Shown here: positions 33,718-43,534 of the stretch, piece by piece | Position numbering within the stretch: position 1 is the first letter of the stretch | Layout: each line of letters begins with the position of its first letter | Source of the DNA: Paenibacillus glycanilyticus NBRC 16618 | GTDB taxonomy: Bacteria; Bacillota; Bacilli; Paenibacillales; Paenibacillaceae | Reading direction: 5' to 3' | Length of the DNA: 64,000 bases | NCBI RefSeq assembly: GCF_004000805.1 | Contig: NZ_BILY01000008.1 | Location: 1 to 64,000 of the forward strand | Notes under the pieces: generated by a model | Database searches by the model: none | What the model was told of the DNA's origin: nothing | The model's input: the letters and a program-made list of their open reading frames with translations, nothing else | Program-made: the position numbers and the translations under genes

Positions 33718-33975
33718 TTAATTTATAACGCCTATGATGCTAAAACCAATAAACAATAAAAGCATCCCTGCGCTGAAAAACAGCGGGTGGAAGCTCCTTT
33801 CGTCCGTAACCCTAAAAGCCCTCTTAATACTGCCACCGCCTAAAGTAACGATTACGGCAGTCAGCAGGACAGCAGCTAAATGGGATAAGTGAATCCTTCC
33901 TACTACGATAAATACAACTGCGCTGCTGCATACTCCGGCTAAAAACCAATATATATTCTGCCTGTTTGGTCTCAA
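33718..33975 (-). CDS. Small three-helix membrane protein
   Basis: 85 residues from a TTG start with AAGGAGCG eight bases upstream. Three hydrophobic segments (about 8-26, 31-48 and 64-84) with RxFHP in the last loop. No family recognised. Probably co-transcribed with the anchored protein that follows. Confidence 0.6.
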   Translation of the reverse strand: MRPNRQNIYWFLAGVCSSAVVFIVVGRIHLSHLAAVLLTAVIVTLGGGSIKRAFRVTDERSFHPLFFSAGMLLLFIGFSIIGVIN

Positions 33976-34071
33976 TTAATCAACGCTCCTTACACGAAAA
34001 AATTTCTTAGACTATTAGCTAAAATATATACGCTTCCAGCGATTGGAATGTTACGTTGAACAGCTTTAAAA

Positions 34072-34107
34072 GAAAAAAAGACAGCTGGTCATCATGACCA
34101 ACTGTCT
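34072..34107 (-). terminator. Terminator of the AI-2E family gene
   Basis: GACAG.TGGTCA pairs with TGACCA.CTGTC (one C/A mismatch), followed on the minus strand by TTTTTTT. It lies 11 bases past the stop at 34118. Confidence 0.8.
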
Positions 34108-34117
34108 CATAATGAGA

Positions 34118-35170
34118 TTATAGATCCGATGATCGTCCGCTTTTCACCGGCTTCGTCTGCTCTTCCAACGAATCAGCCTGCTCCACCTTTAACACGTCCA
34201 GCATAAACATAAAGATTGGAATACCAATCAACAGCCCCCAGATGCCCATGTAATGCTCGGACAAAATAAGAATAAAGAACGTGTAAAACATCGGCAGGTT
34301 TGTTTTGTGCGAATATAACCTTGGGTTCAAGAAGTACGTTTCAAGAGCATGAATGAGCAGTACCAGAACGATAACCCAAATGACGGTTTTAACTCCGCCA
34401 ATCTGGTAGCCGATAATCCCGATCGGGACAAAGGAAACAACGACACCCGCAACCGGAATGAGGCTTAGCAAAAATACCATAATGGTCAGCGCGAACAGGT
34501 ACGGGAAGCCCATGATCCATAGACCGGCAATCGTAAGGGCGGTATTAAATAAGGCAATCATCAGCTGGACTTCAAGCACCTTGCCGAAGGAAGCAATAAA
34601 CTTGCCGCCAAAATAACGGAATTCAAGATACAGCCAGCCAATCGAGCTTTTGCTGAATTTTTCGGTAAAATTAACGATTTTACGCCTCTCCAGAAGGAAG
34701 AAATAGCTTAGCAGAATAACCAGCAAAATAATCTCGAGCCAGCCGCCAATCATCTTGGCATAAGCAAGCGCACTGTTCAGAAACGTTTTGTATTCGATTT
34801 TGTCGAGCGTATCCGCGACGACCTGAGCGATTTGATCGTTTTGCGCTGAACCTAGAAACTTTTGCACGTTGTTGACGATATCCACGATCTCGTTAATCAG
34901 CTTCGGCACGTAATTGACCAGACCGTAAACGAGGCCAAACACAAGCGCGACATACAAGACAGAGGTTACTACAACGGGCGACACCGGGATCACCCTGCGA
35001 ATTTGCTTGGTTATAAAGCTCTGCAGCCGCATCATCACAAACGTGACCATAAACAGCAGCAGCAACAAATTCAACATATCGCGGAGACTGTAGAGCAGAA
35101 CTACGACCAGTAAAACAAACACAATTCTTTTGATAATCGGATGAGTGAAAAAGGTTCTGAGTGTTTCCAA
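34118..35170 (-). CDS. AI-2E family transporter-like membrane protein
   Basis: About 350 residues with the PF01594 layout. Helices at the N terminus include IIKRIVFVLLVVVLLYSL; a central periplasmic-type loop (about 80-140) follows, and the C-terminal group contains FPYLFALTIMVFLLSLIPVAGVVVSFVPIG and ETYFLNPRLYSHKTNLPMF. Members include TqsA, linked to AI-2 export, and Na+/H+ antiporters; substrates are mostly unproven. The TTG at 35170 is preferred to one at 35185 because only it has a purine-rich GGGGGA upstream. Single gene with its own terminator. Confidence 0.8.
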   Translation of the reverse strand: METLRTFFTHPIIKRIVFVLLVVVLLYSLRDMLNLLLLLFMVTFVMMRLQSFITKQIRRVIPVSPVVVTSVLYVALVFGLVYGLVNYVPKLINEIVDIVNNVQKFLGSAQNDQIAQVVADTLDKIEYKTFLNSALAYAKMIGGWLEIILLVILLSYFFLLERRKIVNFTEKFSKSSIGWLYLEFRYFGGKFIASFGKVLEVQLMIALFNTALTIAGLWIMGFPYLFALTIMVFLLSLIPVAGVVVSFVPIGIIGYQIGGVKTVIWVIVLVLLIHALETYFLNPRLYSHKTNLPMFYTFFILILSEHYMGIWGLLIGIPIFMFMLDVLKVEQADSLEEQTKPVKSGRSSDL

Positions 35171-35300
35171 AGATTTCCCCCGCAAAATTTGATTGATTTA
35201 ATAAACGTTTATAATTAATAATACCTGTTTTATATATAAAACGCATCTTTTCTAATCTATATAAGGTGAAACGGTTATCTCCGTCATTGGCGAAACGAGT

Positions 35301-35334
35301 AAAAAAATAAAGCTGCCGCAGCCGGCAGCTTTAT
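35301..35334 (-). terminator. Terminator of the GNAT gene
   Basis: 12-bp stem ATAAAGCTGCCG/CGGCAGCTTTAT, loop cagc, followed on the minus strand by TTTTT. It lies 35 bases beyond the stop at 35369. Confidence 0.85.
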
Positions 35335-35368
35335 TCATATAAACGAAACAGGTTGCTATTATAAAGCT

Positions 35369-36508
35369 TTACACAAAGCACAAGCCCGCCGTATACGGAA
35401 ACGGAACCGGGAATAATTCCCGGTAGGCATCGGCTTCAGCAGGCAGCTGTATATCATTCGTTCCGACACGATCGAATAGCAATCGAATCAGTTCTTCATC
35501 GCTTAACGAGGCGGAGGGCCGGCCTGTAGAGTCGGACAATTGCCAGCTGCCGATGTCCTTCCGGTTCAAATGAAGGCCATTCGCGGTTTCTTGTTTCTCC
35601 AGCCATGGCGATAACTGGTCCATTAATGCCTCGCCGCTCAGAATTTGGACGGTACCCGGTTGACCTTCCTCCGCAGAAGGAATCGCCGACAACCGTTCAT
35701 GAATGGCTTTTTCATGCCACGGAATAGGAATCTCCAAGGATTGCAGGCCAATTCGGTTTACGGCTTCGGCGAATAATCTGACAACCTGCGCCGAATCTCC
35801 GGCATAATCGAGAACCGACCCGTTTAATTGCGTATCCGACGTAACGCCAATCACCGCAAAACCGACAACCTTCCCATCCAACTCCTGCACAAATACCCGT
35901 TGACTCATCCGCATCACGCTTGCAATGGCTTCCGCCTTGAGCAGCGTGCCGAATTCATTAATGCCCAGCTGATAACGTATCTGCCGAGTTTCAGCAGCCT
36001 CCTGCACGGCAAACAAATCTTCCGGCCGCATCTCCCGGATCTCGCCTTTTTCTTCCGATCCACCGAGCAAGGATTCTGCTTGCAGCGCATTCATGCGATA
36101 TTTGCTAATTCTCCCGAACAGCTTGCAGCCCGCCCGCGTGTATAAAGAACGGTCACCGGATACGAGCAGCAAGGAAGCCCCTGCATCCCGCGTGAATTGC
36201 TGAACTTGCTCCAATAGCTGACTCGCGTACCCTTTGCCTCTTGCCGACGGTTCCGTACAGACCGAACCAAGCGAGGCTACGCGCAGCGCTGCCTCGCCAA
36301 TCCGGATCGTCCATAGGACAACGCCCATAAACGATACCAATTTGCCGTCTTCTTCAAATGCGCCGTAGGATAAGTGCAACGCCGCATCGGAGAAGAGGAA
36401 CGGGAACAATTGGCCCATGGACGTCTGATTGCCGTCCCGGAATGTCGCATCCGACAAGCGCACAGCTTCTTGTATTTCAGCGCCTGTCAATCTTCGGATC
36501 TGCACCAT
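35369..36508 (-). CDS. GNAT acetyltransferase, Eis-like two-domain architecture
   Basis: 379 residues. The N-terminal GNAT domain (about 5-150) shows the acetyl-CoA loop SARGKGYASQLLEQV. A second acetyltransferase-like fold follows, then a C-terminal sterol-carrier-like region ending PFPYTAGLCFV, where Eis-type proteins place a catalytic carboxylate. Eis-family enzymes acetylate amines such as aminoglycosides or polyamines; the substrate here is unknown. The ATG at 36508 lies six bases after GGAGGA; the ATG two codons earlier directly abuts that sequence. Confidence 0.75.
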   Translation of the reverse strand: MVQIRRLTGAEIQEAVRLSDATFRDGNQTSMGQLFPFLFSDAALHLSYGAFEEDGKLVSFMGVVLWTIRIGEAALRVASLGSVCTEPSARGKGYASQLLEQVQQFTRDAGASLLLVSGDRSLYTRAGCKLFGRISKYRMNALQAESLLGGSEEKGEIREMRPEDLFAVQEAAETRQIRYQLGINEFGTLLKAEAIASVMRMSQRVFVQELDGKVVGFAVIGVTSDTQLNGSVLDYAGDSAQVVRLFAEAVNRIGLQSLEIPIPWHEKAIHERLSAIPSAEEGQPGTVQILSGEALMDQLSPWLEKQETANGLHLNRKDIGSWQLSDSTGRPSASLSDEELIRLLFDRVGTNDIQLPAEADAYRELFPVPFPYTAGLCFV

Positions 36509-36640
36509 TTCCATTCCTCCGATTTCTTCAACATCCTGTTTGTTTGCCTTGCTTCTTTCTTAAATTCTCTGTAACTTTGGAAAGAACTTCCGCGTCAAAC
36601 TTCTTCGCCGTTGCATCCAGCAATTCCTTCACTCGCAAAA

Positions 36641-39600
36641 TCACAAATACGAGTAATTTCGATTGATCACCAGCAAATTTATCCGCCAAGGCAGACCTTC
36701 GCATGAACGGAAATGCAGCTGTACGAAGCCATCCTTTTTTTGCGTAACCGGGATGGTATTCGTTGCGTATTCCCCCGCTTTGAGAGACTTCTCCGGTCTC
36801 CAGTGAAGCTGTCCAAGGATTATAAGCTCTGTGCAGGAGGGTGCTGCTTCGTCTCCCGAAACGATTAGGAGGTCATATCGGCCTTTGGGAAGCTCGATCC
36901 TAAAAACCGCATCGCCTGCTCCACCAATAAAGTCTCGTCGAAGCAAGTCGGGCGATCCGCGGTCGATAGCTGTTAATTGTTCCGTCCGCTCCCAGCCAAT
37001 CCCGCTATATGGCGTAAAGATCAGATCCGGGGTTACTTTTCGGAATGCCTGACCAAGCACACCTGTAATATGAATCTGACGGGGAAGAGCTTCCGCATAA
37101 TTTTTGCCCGGCAGTTCTTCCTTAACGCCAAAGTCCAGCCGGTATGCCGCAAGCCTCGACACTCTGTTGTTTCCCGCGTAATAATCGAAGGTAAAATGAT
37201 CGAGCAGCCGATAATGCTCCGTGTCCCGGTTCTTCCCCAGAAATACGCGCCGACTTGTGTGCGCTTCATGAACATGCGGGCTGCTGATGGCATTGTTATC
37301 CCTTATCCCCCTTGCATGAACCGGCGGCCAATCCGACAATATAGTACCTTCCGCAAGATGAACATAGACGAGGTAATCACTGCCTTGAACCGTATCAAAA
37401 ACCAGACAGCCTTGATCACGCGCATCGTCCTCCAGCGTCAAGGCACATCCGGACAAATTCACAACCTTGACGTTCTCCTTATCGTCAAACGGATTCCTCA
37501 ACACAACTCTTCCGCCGGCAAGGCTTCGTATATGTACCCATTTCGTAAGTCCTGCCTGACGTCTGGCGCTGACTTCAAAGCCGCCAACCGCAAGCAATCC
37601 CCTGAAATCGCATGCTTCCCACTTGCCATAAGCCCGCTCCTCTAACTGATGGTTATACATGCCATTTGTCCGTTTCCGCTCCAAGGTTCCTTCCGGAACG
37701 GCAGGAAACACCTCGATTACGCCGTCATAGCTTTGCAGCAGCATCTCGTTAACGGCAGCGACAAGCTCGCCGGAAGCTTCCATCATAAACGGATGGTACA
37801 AGGGTTCATTGGTTATGTTACAGTAATTCATCCATCTTTCCGTCTCCTCCGCGAACAAACCGTTGCAACGAAGCGACAGGTCGATGCCCTGCTCATACAG
37901 CAGCCGCAGCGCATCGTCTCCCCTGCCTAACCGCGAAGCCGCGCAGGACAGCCAGCCGAATTGGAACATGCCGAATTCCGTATTTTCCGCCGCGTAACGA
38001 AGCGTATTTTCTGCCTGCTGTCGCAGTGGCAACTCCGCATTCCTATCGATCTCGCCAATCGGATAAATGGGCATTAATAATGACGGATGCCGCAGAGGAA
38101 TATCCGGCGGCGCCCATTCGGAATCGAGCCATATTTTCCCGTAACGCGTAGAATCCGCTTCAGGATAAGGAGCCAGCTTCCCCGCAATGTCCTCCCATTT
38201 ACTCCGCTCTTCCTCCGGCTCGCCGAGCAATCTGCTGGCTTCTATCGCCATGCGGAATAAATAGTTGACGGATGCCAGCGTACAAGTCGAGTTACGCGTA
38301 AGCGGTCCTTGCTCCGGCGAAATATCCGGGAAGACGTAATACAAACCGCTCTCGGCTTCAAATTGCAATAACCCTTCAAAAAAATGGGCGATCTTTCGAA
38401 TCACCGGATAAGCCTTCTCCCGCAGAAACGTCTCGTCCATACCGTACCTGTAATAATCCCATAAAAACTGCGCGCACCACGGCCAAATGCTGTAATACAA
38501 AGCATGCGGGTAATCCCCGGCAATTCCGTCCAATCCGTAGAACTGTTTAGCCATTCGTTCGGCGGTGCCGGCATAGGAGAGTAAGCCTTCATTAAACAAG
38601 CTGGCCAGCTCCAGGTGATTGGACGTATACAGCGGCCAAAAGGCGGCTTGAATGTTCACATCCCAGTACCACATGCTGCCCCACTTGGTCGGCTGCTTAA
38701 TATCCCATAGACCGTTTAGTCCACAAGCCTGTTCAGGCATGGTACCTCCGCGTCCGCTGCTGCAGGACAAAGCATAAAGGTTGATCCGGTATAAATCCTC
38801 GAGCAGCTTATCCGGAAGCGTAACGGACGAACGCCTCCAGAAGCTCTGCCAATAGGATTGATGGCGTTTTCTCGCCGCGGCTAGTCCGGGAATAAATTGA
38901 CGCAGACGCTCGAATGCAGTCTGCAACGGGTCCTTCGCCTGCACTTCCGTAACGACCGACGTAAGCAAAGTTAGACTATTTTCTGCTTCATCTAACCGAA
39001 TTCGAATAGCTCCGTCGCTATTCACGGCTGTTCCTTTCGCGCCAAGCAGCTTTGTTATCGCAACAAAGGAAAAGGGACGATGGCGTTCCTTGTCTTCCCC
39101 GTCCGGGTAGAAGGAGCCTGTATAATAAATGGTTGTATCATCATGCCAATGGTAGGAAGCTTGACTATCGGCATATCTTCTTAACGGCAGCGCAAGCTCG
39201 ATTTCGCTTAGCAGAGTGCCTTCCGTTTGTTTAATATCCATGACAATGAAATCCCCGTCTTCGGCTGCCATCGTTGCAACCTCGAGCTTCTTGCCCTCTT
39301 TCTCGATCCGCAGCCGGACTTCCGCCTGGATTACGTCAAGCTGCAGCTCGTAATGATCCGGATCCTTCAGCTCCGCAGACGGATAGAGCTTTATCTCTCC
39401 GGTCGGATAATGGGAGCTTCCCCCGGGCGACTTGCCGTATTGCCGGTACATGCTGCTGTCGCTCAGGGCATCTCCGTATAGAAATAACGGTTCTTCTGCA
39501 GGGCTGCGGTACATCGCCTGGGCATGCTTCCGAAGCTCGGCATAGGTCCGGCCATACTGCAAACCGAAGTGCTGTCCCTCTCCTTGCCGAAAGGCTGTAC

Positions 39601-39757
39601 TGTAACGGTGCAGCTTGCGATAGTACACCTCGTAGTGGTTAAGCGCCATGGTCATCGTCTCATCTTCGTAATAGACCATCCCGCCGAAATGCCCATTGCC
39701 AAGCGGCAAGGCTTCGTTCCAGCTGCTTGGCGCATTGTCGTACGTCACCGTTGTCAT
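36641..39757 (-). CDS. GH95-like glycoside hydrolase with C-terminal extension
   Basis: 1038 residues, no signal peptide, so cytoplasmic. The N-terminal beta-domain carries SSWNEALPLGNGHFGGMVY, the GH95 hallmark. The alpha/alpha-barrel (about 310-690) includes NGLWDIKQPTKWGSMWYWDVN and FPDISPEQG, whose Glu482 fits the GH95 catalytic acid. A beta-domain (to about 750) and an extra region of about 280 residues follow. GH95 enzymes are 1,2-alpha-L-fucosidases and alpha-L-galactosidases. The usual Asn-x-Asn pair reads Asp-Val-Asn (366-368), so specificity may differ. AGGAGG lies six bases before the ATG at 39757. It is last in the operon with a lipoprotein-dependent sugar importer, whose cargo it probably hydrolyses. 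Confidence 0.75.
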   Translation of the reverse strand: MTTVTYDNAPSSWNEALPLGNGHFGGMVYYEDETMTMALNHYEVYYRKLHRYSTAFRQGEGQHFGLQYGRTYAELRKHAQAMYRSPAEEPLFLYGDALSDSSMYRQYGKSPGGSSHYPTGEIKLYPSAELKDPDHYELQLDVIQAEVRLRIEKEGKKLEVATMAAEDGDFIVMDIKQTEGTLLSEIELALPLRRYADSQASYHWHDDTTIYYTGSFYPDGEDKERHRPFSFVAITKLLGAKGTAVNSDGAIRIRLDEAENSLTLLTSVVTEVQAKDPLQTAFERLRQFIPGLAAARKRHQSYWQSFWRRSSVTLPDKLLEDLYRINLYALSCSSGRGGTMPEQACGLNGLWDIKQPTKWGSMWYWDVNIQAAFWPLYTSNHLELASLFNEGLLSYAGTAERMAKQFYGLDGIAGDYPHALYYSIWPWCAQFLWDYYRYGMDETFLREKAYPVIRKIAHFFEGLLQFEAESGLYYVFPDISPEQGPLTRNSTCTLASVNYLFRMAIEASRLLGEPEEERSKWEDIAGKLAPYPEADSTRYGKIWLDSEWAPPDIPLRHPSLLMPIYPIGEIDRNAELPLRQQAENTLRYAAENTEFGMFQFGWLSCAASRLGRGDDALRLLYEQGIDLSLRCNGLFAEETERWMNYCNITNEPLYHPFMMEASGELVAAVNEMLLQSYDGVIEVFPAVPEGTLERKRTNGMYNHQLEERAYGKWEACDFRGLLAVGGFEVSARRQAGLTKWVHIRSLAGGRVVLRNPFDDKENVKVVNLSGCALTLEDDARDQGCLVFDTVQGSDYLVYVHLAEGTILSDWPPVHARGIRDNNAISSPHVHEAHTSRRVFLGKNRDTEHYRLLDHFTFDYYAGNNRVSRLAAYRLDFGVKEELPGKNYAEALPRQIHITGVLGQAFRKVTPDLIFTPYSGIGWERTEQLTAIDRGSPDLLRRDFIGGAGDAVFRIELPKGRYDLLIVSGDEAAPSCTELIILGQLHWRPEKSLKAGEYATNTIPVTQKKDGFVQLHFRSCEGLPWRINLLVINRNYSYL

Positions 39758-39767
39758 GGCCATCCTC

Positions 39768-40643
39768 CTACCCTTTGATCGCCCCGATCATAACGCCTTT
39801 AACGAAATACTTCTGCAAGAACGGATACAAGCAAATAATCGGCAAAGTCGACACGATAATGGTCGAGTATTTGATCGTTTCGCCAATGGCGTATTTATCA
39901 TCGCTGGCCGCACCGGTCATCATCGAATCCGTGCTGTTGGCGATCAGAATGTCGCGGAGCACGAGCTGAAGCGGATACTTCTCCGTGTCGCGCAAATAGA
40001 CAAGCGCGCTGAAATACGAGTTCCAATGGCCTACCGCATACCATAGAATCATGACGGCGATAACGGGCATCGACAGCGGAAGCACGATCCGGAATAAAAT
40101 CGTCCATTCCCCCGCTCCATCCATCCTTGCCGATTCCTCCAGGCTCGCCGGAATGGTCTGGAACGAGGTACGCATAATAATCAGGTTATACGTATTGATA
40201 GCGACTGGAATAAGCAGCGCCCACATCGTATTCATCATGCCAAGCTTGTTAACGAGCAGGTAGCTTGGAATCAATCCGCCGTGAAAGACCATCGTGAGCA
40301 CAATGAGGAACATCAGAAAATGCTGGAAATACAAATTCGGCCGGGAAAGCACGTAAGCGCCGATAGCGGTCATGACGAGGTTAATGGCTGTTCCGAGCAG
40401 CACATAGAGCAGTGTGTTCTCATACCCTTTCATGATCATCGGGTTTCGGAATACCGCCTTATAAGCGCTTAGATCAAATCCGGCTGGCGCCAGCAGCAGC
40501 CCGCGGTTCTGCAGGAAAGCCGTTGCATCGCTAAACGACGCGAATAGTACATACAGGAACGGATAGAGCGTCACCACGCATAGGCCAATCATTAGAATGA
40601 CGTTTATCCCGCCGAATACCCTCTCTCCCATCGTTCTTTTCAT
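39768..40643 (-). CDS. Sugar ABC permease, LplC/YtcP type
   Basis: 291-residue membrane subunit with six helices. The ATPase-contact (EAA) loop is EESARMDGAGEWTILFRIVLPLSMPV and the C terminus ends MIGAIKG, as in LplC/YtcP. It pairs with the LplB-type permease 15 bases upstream. No ATPase gene is in the cluster; in Bacillales these importers commonly share the MsmX ATPase encoded elsewhere. The hydrolase gene follows after 10 bases, implying import of its substrate. Confidence 0.85.
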   Translation of the reverse strand: MKRTMGERVFGGINVILMIGLCVVTLYPFLYVLFASFSDATAFLQNRGLLLAPAGFDLSAYKAVFRNPMIMKGYENTLLYVLLGTAINLVMTAIGAYVLSRPNLYFQHFLMFLIVLTMVFHGGLIPSYLLVNKLGMMNTMWALLIPVAINTYNLIIMRTSFQTIPASLEESARMDGAGEWTILFRIVLPLSMPVIAVMILWYAVGHWNSYFSALVYLRDTEKYPLQLVLRDILIANSTDSMMTGAASDDKYAIGETIKYSTIIVSTLPIICLYPFLQKYFVKGVMIGAIKG

Positions 40644-40658
40644 AGCAAGTCTCCTCTA

Positions 40659-41591
40659 TCACCACAATTTGGTCTCGCTGAACCGCTTGCTGATTTTATT
40701 GGCTGCCACAATCAGGATAAAGCTGATTATCGAGTTAAATAAACCAACTGCGGCGGTAAAGCTGTAACTGGCCTCCAATACCCCTTTACGGTACACGTAG
40801 GTTGAAATAACATCTGCCGTTGAATAGGTAAGCGGGTTGTAGAGCAAGAGTACTTTTTCGCTGCCAACGGACATCATATTGCCCATTTGCAGGATCAGCA
40901 AAATGATAATCGTCGGCATAATCCCGGGCAGCGTCACGTTTAGCGTTTGTCTCCACCGCCCCGCTCCGTCTATTCGCGCAGCTTCATACAACGTTGGATC
41001 AATCCCTGATATCGCGGCCAGGTAAATAATCGATCCCCAGCCCACGCCTTGCCAGACTCCCGAGGAGACGTACAAGAACCGGAACCAGCCCTCCTCCATC
41101 AGAAAATCGATTGGCTGGATGCCGAAGGAGCCAAGAAGCTGGTTCACTAGACCGGTGCGGCTAAGAAAATCGACCATCATCCCCGCCACTACGACAATGG
41201 AGATGAAATGAGGCAAATACGAGATGGACTGCACAATGCGTTTGAATGAGCTCTTCAGGATCTCATTCAGCAGAAGCGCCAGAATAATCGCAGCCGGAAA
41301 GCCAAACAGCAGCTCGTAAAGATTGAGCAGGACCGTATTCGTAATTAAGCGCCAGAAATAGATACCGTTAAAAAAGCTTTCAAAATGCTTGAAACCCACC
41401 CATGTACTTCCCCATATGCCATCGGACGGCTGAAAGTCCTTAAACGCAATCTGCAAGCCGTACATGGGACCGTAATGGAAAATAATATAGTAAGCAAGAA
41501 CGGGAAGCGCCATTAAATAAACGCCCCAATGCCGCTTCATATCCGTTTTTATCGTGTGCCGCAAAGCTGGATTCCCGACGTTTTTGGACAT
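40659..41591 (-). CDS. Sugar ABC permease, LplB/YteP type
   Basis: 310 residues. The N terminus MKRHWGVYLMALPVLAYYIIFHYGPMYGLQIAFKDF is characteristic of LplB/YteP. The EAA loop is YEAARIDGAGRWRQTLNVTLPGIMP. It forms the channel with the LplC-type protein and takes substrate from the lipoprotein encoded 85 bases upstream. These systems typically import oligosaccharides released from plant cell-wall polysaccharides. Confidence 0.87.
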   Translation of the reverse strand: MSKNVGNPALRHTIKTDMKRHWGVYLMALPVLAYYIIFHYGPMYGLQIAFKDFQPSDGIWGSTWVGFKHFESFFNGIYFWRLITNTVLLNLYELLFGFPAAIILALLLNEILKSSFKRIVQSISYLPHFISIVVVAGMMVDFLSRTGLVNQLLGSFGIQPIDFLMEEGWFRFLYVSSGVWQGVGWGSIIYLAAISGIDPTLYEAARIDGAGRWRQTLNVTLPGIMPTIIILLILQMGNMMSVGSEKVLLLYNPLTYSTADVISTYVYRKGVLEASYSFTAAVGLFNSIISFILIVAANKISKRFSETKLW

Positions 41592-41676
41592 CGATCCTTC
41601 CTTCCTCTCTGTTCAAGGTGACGCACTCGCGCCGGTGGAGACGAGCCCGCTCGCCCCCACCAAGCCGATTCCGGGG

Positions 41677-43317
41677 TTAACGCTTGGAGAAGCGTTCGAG
41701 CGCAGCCTGCTGGATTTGGACAGCATCGTCGATTCCCATGCTCTTAATCTTCTTCACATAGTTGTCGAATTGGTCGATAGGCTCAACGCCCATAATGAAT
41801 TTCAACAGCATTTCGTCTTTGTAGGTATTGATATCCGTCATAATCGAAGCGAATTTGCTGCTCTCGTCCTGCGTTGGCGTCACAAGCGGCATCTTGCGCT
41901 CAACCGTTGGCTTGGACCAGATTTCGAGAGCTTCCTTCTGCTGCGGGAGAGCAAGATATTGCAATTGGAAGTTGTCGCTGAGCACGAACGGCGCGCTCCA
42001 TGTGGCACGGTTATACTTGGCAATGGCTTGCTGGCTGCTGATTCCGTTGGACGGAGTCAATAATTCCGGCTTCAGGACCGCTTTTCCGTCCTGCATGGTA
42101 TAGCTTTCGCCCTCAATGCCGTAGTTGAACAGCAGCTCGCCTTGCTCGCCGTACGCGTAATCGAGCCATTTAACGGTTTCGATCGGATTTTTATCGCTTG
42201 TCGTAATGGCCGCCCCAATCCCGTTAAAGGCAAAATCCTTTTGCCCCCAAATCGGCGTATCGCCGGCGTTTAACACCGGATAAGGAGCCGCAACAAGCTT
42301 GAAGCCAGGATCTTTATCCTTCATAAGACCGGCGTATTTGCCGATTCCGCCGCCGTTATAGGTAGCCGTTGCGCCCAGCAGGTTCGTTGTCATTTTATTG
42401 TCCAGCAGCTTGGCATTAGGCGCGGCGAAATCTTTGTCCAGCAGTCCTTCCTTATACCACTTGTTCATCGTCTCCAGGAAAGACTTGAATTCCGGCTGAA
42501 TCGGGCCATACTTCACTGTACCGTTATCCTGGTAGAAGCTGTTGTTAATTCCCCATGCCCCAAGGAATGGAGCGTCTACATTTAACAGGTCTTTGTCCAA
42601 ATAAAGAGGAATTTCATCCGCCTGACCATTGCCGTTGGGATCCTTTTCCTTAAACGCTTTCAATACGTTGTACCAGTCATCAATGGTTTCCGGCTTGCTT
42701 AAGCCCAGCTTGTCGAGCCAATCCTGGCGAATCGCAGGTCCGAAGAATACCCTTACTTTATCGTCGCCGCGGAGGAACGGGAAGGCATAGATACTGCCGT
42801 TGTCCGTCGTGATTTGCTTCTTCCAGTCCGGATGCTCGTCGAGCAGCTTCTTCAGATTAGGCGCGTACTGATCAATGAGATCGTTAAGCTTGATGATTTT
42901 GTTATCCTGAATCGCTTTCTCGGGACCGCCCAAGTAATCATTCCAGTTGTATTCAATGACATCCGGAAGCTTGCTGGACACGATCATCAGGTTAAACTGC
43001 TCCTTCGCTTGCGCCGGGTCAAGCGGCGGATGCTGGAATTCAACCTTGACGCCCGATTCCTTCTCCCTCTCTTGATACATGCCCATTTCCGCATAGGTTT
43101 TCATTTGCGCTGCGGCTGCGGCGTGATTCGCCACCCAATAAGAAAGCTGGCTAAGCTTTGGCGGCTGCGTTTCCTTGCTTCCTGCCGATTCGGTTCCGCT
43201 TGTCTGCTGCTCGGCGTTTCCCTTGCTCCCGTTATTCCCGCTGCTGCATGCCGCAAGCGACACAGCAAGAGCCGATACGGTCAAAATACTGCCGGACCAT
43301 TTTAAAGTTTTGTTCAT
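41677..43317 (-). CDS. Sugar-binding lipoprotein, LplA/YtcQ type
   Basis: 546 residues from the ATG at 43317, where the signal peptide begins (MNKTLKWSGSILTVSALAVS, lipobox LAAC). An earlier in-frame ATG at 43350 adds a polar extension before the signal and is less likely. The mature part is an extracellular solute-binding protein family 1 fold of the large LplA/YtcQ class: WVANHAAAAAQMKTYAEMG, VIEYNWNDYLGGPEKAI. It is first in the operon with two permeases and the GH95-like enzyme. A cre-like core lies just upstream. Confidence 0.85.
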   Translation of the reverse strand: MNKTLKWSGSILTVSALAVSLAACSSGNNGSKGNAEQQTSGTESAGSKETQPPKLSQLSYWVANHAAAAAQMKTYAEMGMYQEREKESGVKVEFQHPPLDPAQAKEQFNLMIVSSKLPDVIEYNWNDYLGGPEKAIQDNKIIKLNDLIDQYAPNLKKLLDEHPDWKKQITTDNGSIYAFPFLRGDDKVRVFFGPAIRQDWLDKLGLSKPETIDDWYNVLKAFKEKDPNGNGQADEIPLYLDKDLLNVDAPFLGAWGINNSFYQDNGTVKYGPIQPEFKSFLETMNKWYKEGLLDKDFAAPNAKLLDNKMTTNLLGATATYNGGGIGKYAGLMKDKDPGFKLVAAPYPVLNAGDTPIWGQKDFAFNGIGAAITTSDKNPIETVKWLDYAYGEQGELLFNYGIEGESYTMQDGKAVLKPELLTPSNGISSQQAIAKYNRATWSAPFVLSDNFQLQYLALPQQKEALEIWSKPTVERKMPLVTPTQDESSKFASIMTDINTYKDEMLLKFIMGVEPIDQFDNYVKKIKSMGIDDAVQIQQAALERFSKR

Positions 43318-43355
43318 ACGCGTGAACACTCCCCCTGAATTAGTGGCCATCGTCT

Positions 43356-43369
43356 TACAAGCGCTTACG
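43356..43369. promoter_or_regulatory. Weak cre-like palindrome before the sugar importer operon
   Basis: TACAAGCGCTTACG keeps the core AAGCGCTT but departs from cre at three outer positions. It lies about 40 bases upstream of the start at 43317. CcpA control is possible but not secure. Confidence 0.3.
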
Positions 43370-43506
43370 ATTCCAAGTTTACGTTCGGAGGCCGAGGTGC
43401 GCCTATGCTCTACTTTTCATCTGCGTTGTATTTTCATAAGATTTCGGCGCAAGCAAAAAACAAATCAGTTGGATCTTAAAACCGATCAGTACTCGATTTA
43501 TAAAGG

Positions 43507-43531
43507 AAAAGACAGTCTCATGGAGACTGTC
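43507..43531 (-). terminator. Terminator of the membrane AraC regulator gene
   Basis: Perfect 9-bp stem GACAGTCTC/GAGACTGTC, loop atg, followed by TTTT on the minus strand. It lies just beyond the stop at 43535 and separates regulator and importer transcripts. Confidence 0.75.
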
Positions 43532-43534
43532 TTG

